DNA of 43,720 nucleotides from Ciceribacter sp. T2.26MG-112.2. Lineage in GTDB: Bacteria; Pseudomonadota; Alphaproteobacteria; Rhizobiales; Rhizobiaceae. The stretch's first letter is position 1, and every line of letters begins with the position of its first letter. The DNA lies in the NCBI RefSeq assembly GCF_900492205.1, contig NZ_UEYQ01000028.1, forward strand, positions 1 to 43,720, written 5' to 3'. A program made the translations under genes and the position numbers. The notes beneath the pieces were generated by a model. The model searched no databases. It saw nothing but the letters and a program-made list of their open reading frames with translations, and was not told where the DNA came from. Shown in pieces: positions 7,660-14,942 of this stretch.

Positions 7660-9921
7660 TCAGTTCGGCATGCCGAACTCGTCGTCCGGCGGGGTGACGG
7701 GCTTCGCCTTCAACACCGCCTTGCGCGTCACCTTGACGGCCTTGGCTTCGGGTGCCGCGGCATTCTGCGGCGGAACGGGAAGAGGCGTGAGGACCTTCGC
7801 GAGGGCAGGGGTCATCTCCGCCTTCTCCCTGAGCGTGGAGGTCATGCCGAACAGGCGGCACAGCTCCGGTCGGAAGGCGATCTGGTTCCGGATCGCCTGC
7901 ACGTGCTCGGTGCTGACACCGACGATGCGGATGAAGCGGTCCATCTTCGCCTCGAGCTGCTCGAACGTCTCGCCGCTCAGGACCGGCGTTCCGAGTTCGA
8001 GCTCGGCGCGCGCCACGTCAGCCTGCTCGGCCGCCCACTCGATCGCGTCGTCCACCGCGGACTGCGTGAACTCCAAATACTGGCGGTCGCTGACGCGCAG
8101 ACGCTCCTTGGCCGCCTTCCACTGCCAGATGGAGACGTTCCTGAGACCTTTCATGACCGCAGGCACGCGGTACATCGCGTCGCCGTGGATCACCGAGATC
8201 TCTTCGAGGCTGTAGCGGTCGATCTTGACGTCGACCCACTGGTCCTTGTCGTCGCGGCGCATCGCCTGGATCTGCGGCGACTGGAACTGGATGTCGTCGA
8301 AGGTGATGCCGTGCTTCGTGATCTTGCGCTGGAGCGGGATCCCGTAGATGTTGCGGCGCAGCCATCCGGTCGGAGCCGGGGGGACGGGATGCTTGCGGGT
8401 CATCTCCAGCCATGCCTGGCGCGGGGTCATGCCGCCAAGTCCCGCATGCGGCGTGTTGTGGTACACGTCCACGATGAGGCGGATGAAGATGTTGACGAGC
8501 AGGTCCTTCCGGACGGAGGCCTCCTCCTCCGGTTTGCCGTCGCCCTTCTCGACGACGTTGCTGAAGGTCTGGCCGCTGAATTCCTGCAGGCCGAGGGACG
8601 CGATCGTGCGGAAGAAGCGCTCGATGGTGCCGCGCAAGTAGGGTTCTCCCGAGGGCGGGTAGATGGAGCGGCATCCCGAATCCAGAAGCGCGCCCTTGAT
8701 GCCCTCCGAGACGAACCACGTCGCCGAGTCGAGGCCCATCGAACGGAAGGTGCCGCTCATCTCCCAGGGGCAGCGGCAGCCCGCGGCCTCCGCAAGGAAG
8801 GTCTTGTCGCGGGTGGTCATGTCCAGGGTGGCGTACGCCGTCTCGATGCTGGGTGCGCCATCGGTGATGCGCAGACCGAAAATGCACTTGGTCGCGACGT
8901 CGATCACACCCGAGAAGGTGAGGCGGACATTCTCGAATGCCTTGCGCTCCTTCGGGGTGAGTTCAGCCCAGACCGAGGATTCAGCCAGCAAGGCGTGGAT
9001 GTCCATCGTCCATTCGTCGCCTTCGCCGCGCTGCAGCGGCACACCGCGGTCAACCCCGCGCATCGCCGCCTGGAAATACATGCGCGCCTTGCGCTGCCCC
9101 TCGCGTCCGGCCATCTTGTAGAAGTCCGGAAGCTCGTTGATCTTCTTGCGCAGCCACGTCTCGGAGATCGCACGCAGACGGTCCTGCGGACGGCGGCCGC
9201 GGTTCAGGCGGTTGAACGTCGCCACCATGCGGCGGTGCAGGTGCTTGATGGAGGGCTTGGTCGTGCTCGCGTACTTCAGGACGAAGCGCGCATGCAGGTT
9301 GCGTTCCTCGGCAGTGTACTTGGTGCTGCGGTCGCCCTTGTGGCCGTCGATGAGGCCACTGATGTCGCAGTCGGCTGCGAAATAGCGGCGGAGCCAGCCG
9401 CGGAGCGTGCTGGCGGACGGTGCCTTGAGCTCGAACTTCCCGGCGTTGGTGTACTGGAGCTTGCGCTCGTTCGCCTTCTCCGACAGCTTGGCCTTCTTCA
9501 TGAACTCGCGTTTGACCGCGTCCATGATCGGCTCCATGGTCGCGTCGGAGCCGGGACCCTTGCCGCGGCCGACGGCCTTGACCTGGAGGTAGAGCTCCAC
9601 CCAGGTCAGACGGTTCATCGCCTTGGCGAGCTTCTTCTCGTCCATCATGGACATATGCTCGAGCGCGATCGTGCCGCGGCGCTCGGCCATGCGCGCGGAG
9701 TGATAGCCCTGGTGCACGATCATGCGGTCGTCACTGAGCAGCTCATGGATGCGCTCGTCCAGAAAAGTCACCGCGCGGTGGCTTCCGGCCATCTCGATGA
9801 ACACCTTGCCACCGGGGACGTCGCAGTCCCAGATGTATTCCACGTCGTCGATGAGCACCTTGTCGAGCTCGGTGATGCGGGCGACGGACTTGATGACTGC
9901 TGCGGATACGGGCTTCGGCAC
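7660..9921 (-). CDS. tnsB: TnsB/TniA-like DDE transposase
   Basis: A 753-residue Mu/TnsB-type transposase that would bind the transposon ends and join them to target DNA. The retroviral-integrase-like core shows a first Asp in DEWTMDIHALLAE (about D307), a second in MGLDSATWFVSEG (about D398) and a Glu in YLRGTIERFFRTI (about E434), a DD35E arrangement. An N-terminal DNA-binding region (about 1-290) and a Mu-type beta-barrel C-terminal domain (PTGWLRRNIYGIPLQRKI onwards) flank it. The length is normal for TnsB. It starts 18 nt after the tnsA stop. Confidence 0.93.
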   Translation of the reverse strand: MPKPVSAAVIKSVARITELDKVLIDDVEYIWDCDVPGGKVFIEMAGSHRAVTFLDERIHELLSDDRMIVHQGYHSARMAERRGTIALEHMSMMDEKKLAKAMNRLTWVELYLQVKAVGRGKGPGSDATMEPIMDAVKREFMKKAKLSEKANERKLQYTNAGKFELKAPSASTLRGWLRRYFAADCDISGLIDGHKGDRSTKYTAEERNLHARFVLKYASTTKPSIKHLHRRMVATFNRLNRGRRPQDRLRAISETWLRKKINELPDFYKMAGREGQRKARMYFQAAMRGVDRGVPLQRGEGDEWTMDIHALLAESSVWAELTPKERKAFENVRLTFSGVIDVATKCIFGLRITDGAPSIETAYATLDMTTRDKTFLAEAAGCRCPWEMSGTFRSMGLDSATWFVSEGIKGALLDSGCRSIYPPSGEPYLRGTIERFFRTIASLGLQEFSGQTFSNVVEKGDGKPEEEASVRKDLLVNIFIRLIVDVYHNTPHAGLGGMTPRQAWLEMTRKHPVPPAPTGWLRRNIYGIPLQRKITKHGITFDDIQFQSPQIQAMRRDDKDQWVDVKIDRYSLEEISVIHGDAMYRVPAVMKGLRNVSIWQWKAAKERLRVSDRQYLEFTQSAVDDAIEWAAEQADVARAELELGTPVLSGETFEQLEAKMDRFIRIVGVSTEHVQAIRNQIAFRPELCRLFGMTSTLREKAEMTPALAKVLTPLPVPPQNAAAPEAKAVKVTRKAVLKAKPVTPPDDEFGMPN

Positions 9922-9939
9922 TGTCTGACTCCTTGTCTG

Positions 9940-10794
9940 TCAGTTGACGGTGATGCGAACGAAAGGCGCGTCTTCGAAGAGCTGCCCGGGGTCGAGGTGC
10001 TCGACCACGCCGTCGAAGATCAGGCACAGGAGTGCCGACCAGGCGCAGCCGGGTTCGTCGAAGGATTCCGCCACGTCGAACATCGACACCGGACCTTCCG
10101 TCCCCTGCATGAATGCGAGGACGGCCCGGCAGTCGCGGTCGTTGCGGGCGGCGTTGGCGAAGGCAACGGCCTCCGCGTTCTCGACCAGCTCAGGAGTGAC
10201 CTCGCGTTCGGTCACGACGACGAAGTCGTCCGCGAAGTCGCAGCACTGCACGCGCATCAGGTCGACATCCTCCAGGATGTTCGTGCGCTCAAGCTGCGAC
10301 GAGTGCTTGATCACGAAACCGAGCTTGGTTCCGCTGGCGAATGTCGCGCGCAGGTCGATGGTGTGCTTCGTCTTCACCTCTGCCCCCGGCCGCCAGAATT
10401 TCACCGCGGCGGGCTGGTCCTCGATGTTGACGACGCTGCGGTCCGCGCGCAGGAGGGTGGCAAACTTCAGTTCGATGCCGCTTTCGAAGCCGAGGGCGCG
10501 GTTCAGCCGGACGTCGTAGTCGTGGCCGCGAAGCGAACCGCGGGTGCGCGGCGCAGGCTGGCGCGTCCCGGTGGAGCGGAACGGCCGCACCCAGGCGACA
10601 TCGGTGCGGTCGCCTGCCTCCTCGAAGGTGAGCGCGGTCGCATGGTCGAGAACGCCATCGGTCACGGTGACGAGACGGCCCGAAAGGGGGCGGTCCGGGC
10701 GCAGCATCGCGGCCGAGAGAGGGGTGGCCATCTTCGTGACATCAAAGCCGCGGCGAAGGTCCTTGATGTGGGTGAGAACGCGGACGGACTTCAT
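9940..10794 (-). CDS. tnsA: TnsA-like endonuclease
   Basis: A 284-residue protein read as TnsA, the restriction-enzyme-fold nuclease that cuts the 5' ends during Tn7 excision. The nuclease pattern is E108 in SGIELKFATLLRADRSVV, D147 in KHTIDLRATF and K163 in LGFVIKHSS, in the order and spacing of the TnsA E-D-K site. The C-terminal third is a probable winged helix that in TnsA contacts TnsC. GGAGACCACC precedes the ATG. The N-terminal 95 residues are an extension without a recognised domain. Sequence divergence is high, so the call rests on motif plus position directly ahead of tnsB. Confidence 0.8.
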   Translation of the reverse strand: MKSVRVLTHIKDLRRGFDVTKMATPLSAAMLRPDRPLSGRLVTVTDGVLDHATALTFEEAGDRTDVAWVRPFRSTGTRQPAPRTRGSLRGHDYDVRLNRALGFESGIELKFATLLRADRSVVNIEDQPAAVKFWRPGAEVKTKHTIDLRATFASGTKLGFVIKHSSQLERTNILEDVDLMRVQCCDFADDFVVVTEREVTPELVENAEAVAFANAARNDRDCRAVLAFMQGTEGPVSMFDVAESFDEPGCAWSALLCLIFDGVVEHLDPGQLFEDAPFVRITVN

Positions 10795-10876
10795 GGTGGT
10801 CTCCGTTTTCGGGCAAGGGGATCCCGTCCGCCGTCTCCTCAGGGGACGGCGGCACAGGTGGCATCGGGTGGGCGGC

Positions 10877-11227
10877 CTAGTGGATGCTGGAGGGGTCCAT
10901 CAGGAAGGTGCCGTAGTCGGTATCCCATTCCTCGAAGCCGCAAGCCTTCGAATGGAAACACGAGATCGCATCGGTGATCTCGGCGCGAACCTCGTAGTCG
11001 ACCTCGTCGATCCCGTCGAAAAGGTTCACAGCGCCGTCGAGGACGCGCTTCGGCATGCGCACGGGGAGGAAATTGCCCGGGAACATGTCTTCGATCTCCT
11101 CCGGCTCGGGCGCAACCTCGCCGAGATAGTCCAGGCGGGCGGCCTCCTCCGTGCGGCGGACGAGGTAGTCCTCGATGTGCTGGAGGAGGTCGCGGTCGAG
11201 GGCGGGAAGGCGGTTGGTCTTGGTCAT
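10877..11227 (-). CDS. Acidic hypothetical protein upstream of tnsA
   Basis: A 116-residue acidic protein; the ATG at 11227 has AAGGAGTG just upstream, so I prefer it to longer in-frame starts. The middle is rich in Glu and Asp (EVAPEPEEIEDMFPGN) and the C-terminal half ends FEEWDTDYGTFLMDPSSIH. No known domain is recognised. It is the second gene of the Tn7-like operon, 82 nt ahead of tnsA. A gene of similar size and acidity (13277-13675) occupies the same place ahead of the tnsA pseudogene, which suggests a conserved accessory gene of this transposon lineage. Confidence 0.7.
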   Translation of the reverse strand: MTKTNRLPALDRDLLQHIEDYLVRRTEEAARLDYLGEVAPEPEEIEDMFPGNFLPVRMPKRVLDGAVNLFDGIDEVDYEVRAEITDAISCFHSKACGFEEWDTDYGTFLMDPSSIH

Positions 11228-11369
11228 GAGAACACTCCTTGGTGCGTGTGGGTGGATGCGGTTTGGATGGGAGGGAGCGGACCGACCGGACACGAGGACA
11301 CGGGTTCCCGGTCCCGCGCGAGCAGGTCGAGGCACCGTATTCATGTTCAGCCGGATGGCGGGGCCTTCG

Positions 11370-11546
11370 TCAGCTCCCTGCTATCGGCGGTGTCGCCGGG
11401 CCCGGATCCGAGCCTTGATCGAACGGCGGCTCCGTTGCAGGGGCATGCGCAGGCATGGAGGCGCGCAGGACGTGAAGCCCGGGCATCGCGCGCAGGAAGG
11501 TGTCGCAGGCCGACCTGGGGGCGATGGTAGATCTTGCCTTTTCCAT
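11370..11546 (-). CDS. Small hypothetical protein, first gene of Tn7-like operon
   Basis: A 58-residue ORF whose ATG at 11546 follows GAGAAGGAGCAGGAC, a strong ribosome-binding site. The N-terminal half is protein-like (STIAPRSACDTFLRAMPGL); the C-terminal half is Pro/Ala-rich. No family is recognised. It sits 142 nt upstream of the acidic gene and just downstream of an AT-rich stretch that probably holds the operon promoter. Confidence 0.45.
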   Translation of the reverse strand: MEKARSTIAPRSACDTFLRAMPGLHVLRASMPAHAPATEPPFDQGSDPGPATPPIAGS

Positions 11547-11589
11547 GTCCTGCTCCTTCTCGGGCGGCACCATGCCGCAGTCATCATCT

Positions 11590-11720
11590 AAGACATGTGC
11601 GTCCATATTTCAATGAATAAAATCAATAAGTTAGCGATGTTAATTAGTAATTAATGATTAATTTTCAATTACTCATGAAGGTACAATCGCAGATAGTTAG
11701 GTGTTTCTATAGTATAGAAA
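11590..11720. promoter_or_regulatory. AT-rich region upstream of the Tn7-like operon
   Basis: A conspicuously AT-rich stretch in GC-rich surroundings, with clustered ATTA/TAAT motifs (for example TTAATTAGTAATTAATGATT starting at 11641). It lies between the divergence-free 5' end of the Tn7-like operon and the relict tnsB, and is the likely place for the operon promoter or for a transposon end. A -35-like TTGAAA is present on the minus strand but no convincing -10 can be assigned. No repeated transposase-binding sites could be resolved by eye. No gene is seen in 11547-11808. Confidence 0.4.
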
Positions 11721-11772
11721 GTAAAGAAGCCGACAGCATGCCAATTACAGAGGTCTAGGAGTGCCTCAAGAC

Positions 11773-11782
11773 GTCGACAAAA
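11773..11782 (+). repeat. GTCGACAAAA, candidate left inverted repeat of the relict element
   Basis: The ten bases GTCGACAAAA occur here and, inverted, at 14128-14137. The two copies bracket the degenerate tnsA/tnsB remnant and its two small genes. The surrounding bases agree partly (GACG precedes both with a 2-nt offset). No target duplication is visible, so this may be chance. Confidence 0.25.
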
Positions 11783-11808
11783 TAGTTATTCTCTTTGGTC
11801 CGGCTGCA

Positions 11809-12299
11809 TTATATGGAGGTAGCCATCGATGTTCCATGACCCACGGGTTGGATGGGGCCAAAGCGATGAGTGTGCTCCTCGCGTTCCGCAATGAAGGCAG
11901 CGAGGAACTTGGCGATGCAGCCATCCGACCTGCTGACCTTCACCCGGTGTCGTACACGTCGAACTCTGCCGCTAGGAACTCGCTGCCCATGCGGGCGCGC
12001 AGGATCACCCGAGGCGGAAGCTCGAAGATCTTCGCCTCCTGCAGCCGCAGGATGGCGTTCCGCTCGGTGTGGTAGTCGTAGAGGATCTCGAGGATGCCGA
12101 TCTCGACCTTCCTGGCGACCTCCCTCCATTCAAGCGGCTCGAATTCCACTGGCCTGTCTTCCTCCACGTACCGGAGGACCACGCCGTTTTCGAACTCGGT
12201 GGAATAGTCCCACAGGCGGCCGAGGTAGCGGCATCGGTCGTTCGGGCCGATCCCGTACCGCGTGAACCCTTCGTCCTTGGTCAGGAAGCTAGTTTGCAT
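11809..12299 (-). pseudogene. Relict tnsB (N-terminal fragment, frameshifted)
   Basis: The first 119 codons (12299-11940) give a protein resembling the N-terminal domain of the intact TnsB: GIGPNDRCRYLGRLWDYS aligns with the region containing TELDKVLIDDVEYIWD, followed by a similar pattern of beta and helical segments. The frame then ends in a TGA. The next frame continues plausibly (RVKVSRSDGCIAKFLAAF), typical of the segment that follows in TnsB proteins, so a one-base frameshift at about 11943 is likely. The catalytic core is absent. The start overlaps the end of the tnsA relict, as expected for a tnsA-tnsB pair. Confidence 0.6.
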
Positions 12300-13184
12300 G
12301 GCGGGCCTCCTCCACGATCCGGAGCCAGGAGAGTTTCGAGAGCGGAGTGGAAACTGCTTCCGGATGATCGTGGATGACGAGCCCGACGTCGATCAGCGTC
12401 CAGACTGCATTCCATGTGACGGAGAAGGCAGTGTCGGGCATGTTCAGCATGACGTCGAAACATTTGGGCACGGCCGCCAAGTTTGCGGAGGGCTTCAATC
12501 GCAAGCGCATTGTTCTTCTCGTTCTTCAGGTTGCGTGCGCGGAGAATTTCCCTGGCTCGGTAAACGGCGGGGTTTCGAAATCTCCTTTTCCGTCAGCAGG
12601 ATGAGGCGATGGCCATGCTTCCTCAGCTCTTGGTTACGAATGAGTTCAAGATCTGTCTCGAGATCGCCGACCCCGTCCGAGTGCCGGACTGCATACAGGG
12701 ACCGGCATCCGTTGCTGAAGCACGCCAGCAGATCGATCATGTGCCGCTTCGGCAGCCGGTTGCGACGGAACTTGATCCATCCGTATTGTGCCTGGATGCG
12801 TACGCCGGGATCGCTGGCCATCAGGATCTCCATGGCGTTGGCCTCGAGCAAGCTCTCCAGACGGTGATAGGTGTCGGTCGCCTCGTTGACCATCGTGACG
12901 TGGTTGGTCGCGATGCTGTTACGTTCCTCCACAGGGATCGTGCCGGGAGTGTTGCGGAGAGCGACGTTACGGTCAGCGTGACTAGCAGACGGCTGGCTGC
13001 GCCAGAAGATCTCGCTGTGGGATCTTTATCGTAGTATTTCAAAGCCTCCTTCGCGAACGCCGATCTCGTGCACCCACGCATTGTCGGGAGCTGCGTAGAC
13101 AGTCTCGCGCTTGTAAGGCTGGGCCAGCAGGTCGATGCCCTGACGGCGCTCGTGGATGGTCTGAACGATGAACTCCGGACCCAT
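12289..13184 (-). pseudogene. Relict tnsA with nonsense codon and frameshifts
   Basis: Reading from the ATG at 13184, which has the same GAGACCACC leader as the intact tnsA, the first 52 residues (TIHERRQGIDLL) match the intact TnsA N-terminus (THIKDLRRGFDV). A TAA at 13026-13028 interrupts. The same frame then runs on to 12495 and contains the nuclease region: RLESLLEANAMEILMASDPG (Glu), HMIDLLACFSNG (Asp) and YAVRHSD (Arg where the catalytic Lys should be). A frameshift near 12565 moves to the frame with ARNLKNEKNNALAIEALRKL. A second near 12480 moves to the frame encoding the winged helix (AFSVTWNAVWTLIDVGLV). The total length (896 nt) equals that of an intact tnsA. Confidence 0.7.
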
Positions 13185-13276
13185 GGTGGTCTCCCTTGAT
13201 CTCATATCTGAGCAGACCCGATGGTCCGCGTTGGTGCCCGGAGCCGCGGGCGGCTCCGGTAATGTTGGGACGGCTC

Positions 13277-13675
13277 TCAGTGGCGTGCCGAGGAGGGGAA
13301 TGCGAAGGTCCCGAGCTCGCTGATCCACTCCTCCACCTCATCGGAATCGATGAAGGCGGTGATGTCTTCGTCAGCGAATGCTCCGACGGACGGCAGCGGA
13401 AGGAGCCACTTCAGCTCCGGCTCGTCACTGAATTCCTCATCGAGAACACGGTCGAAGCTATCGAAGTCCATCACGTGGGCGCTGACCTGCGCCTTGTGAC
13501 GGAAGCCGTTCTCGCGGCACAGTTCGACGAACTCGTCGTAGGACGGGTTGTCCAGCAGCGGCTCACCCTGAAGGTGGCGCTCCTGGTTCTCCGCGTCGAT
13601 CCCGTCCAGGTACGCGAGGTAGTTGCTGGACAGGTCGACGAGCGGGAGACGGGGCAGCGGGTGGTAGGTGGTCAT
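13277..13675 (-). CDS. Acidic hypothetical protein upstream of relict tnsA
   Basis: A 132-residue, strongly acidic protein (about residues 80-120: VLDEEFSDEPELKWLL, DEDITAFIDSDEVEEW). No known domain is recognised. Its start overlaps the stop of the preceding small gene (ATGA), indicating coupled translation. It lies 92 nt ahead of the tnsA relict, the same place as the acidic 116-residue gene ahead of the intact tnsA; both begin MT and have a LPxL/LPxxD stretch early, but the overall similarity is weak. The reading frame is intact although its neighbours have decayed. Confidence 0.65.
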   Translation of the reverse strand: MTTYHPLPRLPLVDLSSNYLAYLDGIDAENQERHLQGEPLLDNPSYDEFVELCRENGFRHKAQVSAHVMDFDSFDRVLDEEFSDEPELKWLLPLPSVGAFADEDITAFIDSDEVEEWISELGTFAFPSSARH

Positions 13676-13872
13676 GGCAGACGCCTTTCTCTGGCAGTTT
13701 GGGACCGGCGCGCAGGTGCGTGCCTTAAAATCAGGTTCGAGAGGGAAAGGATTAGTGTGAAGCGCGCACGATCGCTGTGATCGGCCGGAACGTATTCCGG
13801 ACGGAGCGAGCTGGCGGCAACGTCGTCATGACGTCTGCGGGAGTTGAGGTGGGAGGTGGTGGTCGAAGTCAT
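13672..13872 (-). CDS. Small basic hypothetical protein
   Basis: A 66-residue basic protein starting at the ATG at 13872 with GGGGA 9 nt upstream. Its last bases overlap the next start (ATGA), which supports expression. The N-terminus is Ser/Thr-rich, the middle is RARFTLILSLSNLILRHAP and the end is Arg-rich. No family is recognised. It is the first gene of the relict Tn7-like operon. Confidence 0.45.
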   Translation of the reverse strand: MTSTTTSHLNSRRRHDDVAASSLRPEYVPADHSDRARFTLILSLSNLILRHAPARRSQTARERRLP

Positions 13873-14127
13873 TGCTGGTGTCCCCTGGTTCGCTTCAAGT
13901 TCGCGAGGGGGACGGCCGTTGCCCGGATCAGGCAGCGGCCAGTTCAAGGCGATGCCCTAGATCAAGGAGAGGCGGCCGTCCCGCCTGTTTATCGCTATAG
14001 TCGCTATTGCCATGACTTCTTTCCTATAAGGTCTGCCCCCGTCGTGGGGATAAGCCGGGCGGCGTTCGTATTACAACCCGCCATCGGTGTCGATCGCTTT
14101 GAGCGCCAATTCCGCTTCAAGAGCCAG

Positions 14128-14137
14128 TTTTGTCGAC
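14128..14137 (-). repeat. Inverted GTCGACAAAA, candidate right inverted repeat of the relict element
   Basis: The plus strand reads TTTTGTCGAC, the inverse of 11773-11782. It lies between the first gene of the relict operon and the palindrome at 14172. Evidence is limited to the ten-base match and its position. Confidence 0.25.
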
Positions 14138-14171
14138 ACGTCCTAAACTGCTGATTTCATTGCAATTCATG

Positions 14172-14190
14172 TCTGTCGCAAATCGACAGA
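14172..14190. repeat. Perfect palindrome TCTGTCG-N5-CGACAGA in a 389-bp gap
   Basis: Two 7-base arms (TCTGTCG and CGACAGA) are separated by CAAAT. It lies in the gene-free stretch 13873-14261, between the leftward relict operon and the rightward gene at 14262. The same region contains further TTGTC-type motifs (14131 and about 14206). It could be an operator for one of the divergent genes or a transposase-binding site; the sequence does not decide. Nothing else was recognised in this gap. Confidence 0.5.
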
Positions 14191-14261
14191 CGGTGGTTTT
14201 CCAACGGGTCATTGTCACTTGCGACCTGGTCCAGAAAACTCCTCCTAAACGGGAGCTCGAC

Positions 14262-14942
14262 ATGGAAAAGCAGGATATCATCGACTGGGGGTTGGCACGC
14301 GGATTCCATCCGGCAGGCCTGCATGCTTATGAGGCTCCTTATGAAGACATGCGGGCGAGGATCGTGTTTGGTCACAAGTACTTCACGAGCTACCTCATGC
14401 GTGGTGAGGAGGCCGAAATCCTGGTGAGGACGCGTCCGGAGATGATCGAGGTCGACTCCAATGGCATGATCCAGGGCGCGGGACTCGAGAGTAGGTTTGT
14501 GAGCCGCATGCATCGCGGTGGCGAGGTTCCCTCCTGGTTTCCTCTCCGGCATGCTGCGGACGCCCTTCGAGAACTTTCGGGTGTAAGTAGCGGGAACGGC
14601 CGCGGACTCGTGTGGCCGGACATCAGCGAGTGGGCGATCGCCAACGGATTTCACTACGTCCACAAGTGCCTTCTGCAATGCCCGGTCGGAGGGGCCGTGA
14701 TCTCGCTTAAACTGCTTCCACGCACGCTCGCGGCACACATTTCCGATGCGGAAGGCGATCGGTTTCTCGGAGCAGCAAATTACGAAGACCTGTTCATCGA
14801 TGAGGATGGGGTCCTCAGAGGTGTGGGTCTGCGCGACGGCTTCATCGAGAAGGCAGTCGATGGCGACACTCCGCCGCCCTGGTTCAGCGATGATTTGGTC
14901 CAGTACTTGCAGGGGCTGGCCTGCAGGGGTGTCAGTATGTAG
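14262..14942 (+). CDS. Unknown protein with two tandem ~100-residue repeats
   Basis: A 226-residue protein; the ATG at 14262 follows GGAGCTCGAC, and I prefer it to a longer in-frame start. Two homologous halves are visible. Repeat 1 (about residues 5-105) and repeat 2 (about 115-220) share the pattern I-x-x-W-x-x-A-x-G-F-H at the start, the block D-x-(N/D)-G-(M/V)-(I/L)-x-G-x-G-L in the middle, and P-x-W-F near the end. No signal peptide or membrane segment is seen. The domain is not recognised. The 3' end overlaps the convergent PIN gene by 11 nt. Confidence 0.7.
   Translation: MEKQDIIDWGLARGFHPAGLHAYEAPYEDMRARIVFGHKYFTSYLMRGEEAEILVRTRPEMIEVDSNGMIQGAGLESRFVSRMHRGGEVPSWFPLRHAADALRELSGVSSGNGRGLVWPDISEWAIANGFHYVHKCLLQCPVGGAVISLKLLPRTLAAHISDAEGDRFLGAANYEDLFIDEDGVLRGVGLRDGFIEKAVDGDTPPPWFSDDLVQYLQGLACRGVSM

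Larger units (their letters stand above)
4516..11546 (-). mobile_element. Tn7-like transposition module (tnsA-tnsB-tnsC-tniQ plus two small genes)
   Basis: Six co-directional minus-strand genes: a 58-residue ORF, a 116-residue acidic protein, a TnsA-like endonuclease, a DDE transposase (TnsB/TniA), an AAA+ regulator (TnsC/TniB) and a zinc-finger TniQ. The order A-B-C-Q and the presence of TnsA indicate a Tn7-like, cut-and-paste element rather than a Tn5053-type element, which lacks TnsA. No Cas genes or CRISPR repeats are present, so it is not a CRISPR-associated transposon. The ends and target duplication could not be identified, so the coordinates cover only the genes. Confidence 0.85.

Noticed and set aside
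4516..10794. CRISPR-associated transposon
   Set aside because: No Cas12k, Cascade genes or CRISPR repeats occur anywhere in the window.
7903..10977. A 1024-codon plus-strand open frame antisense to tnsB and tnsA
   Set aside because: Long antisense frames are common in GC-rich genes. It is rich in His/Arg/Leu repeats without domain pattern, while the minus-strand genes carry clear catalytic motifs and ribosome-binding sites.
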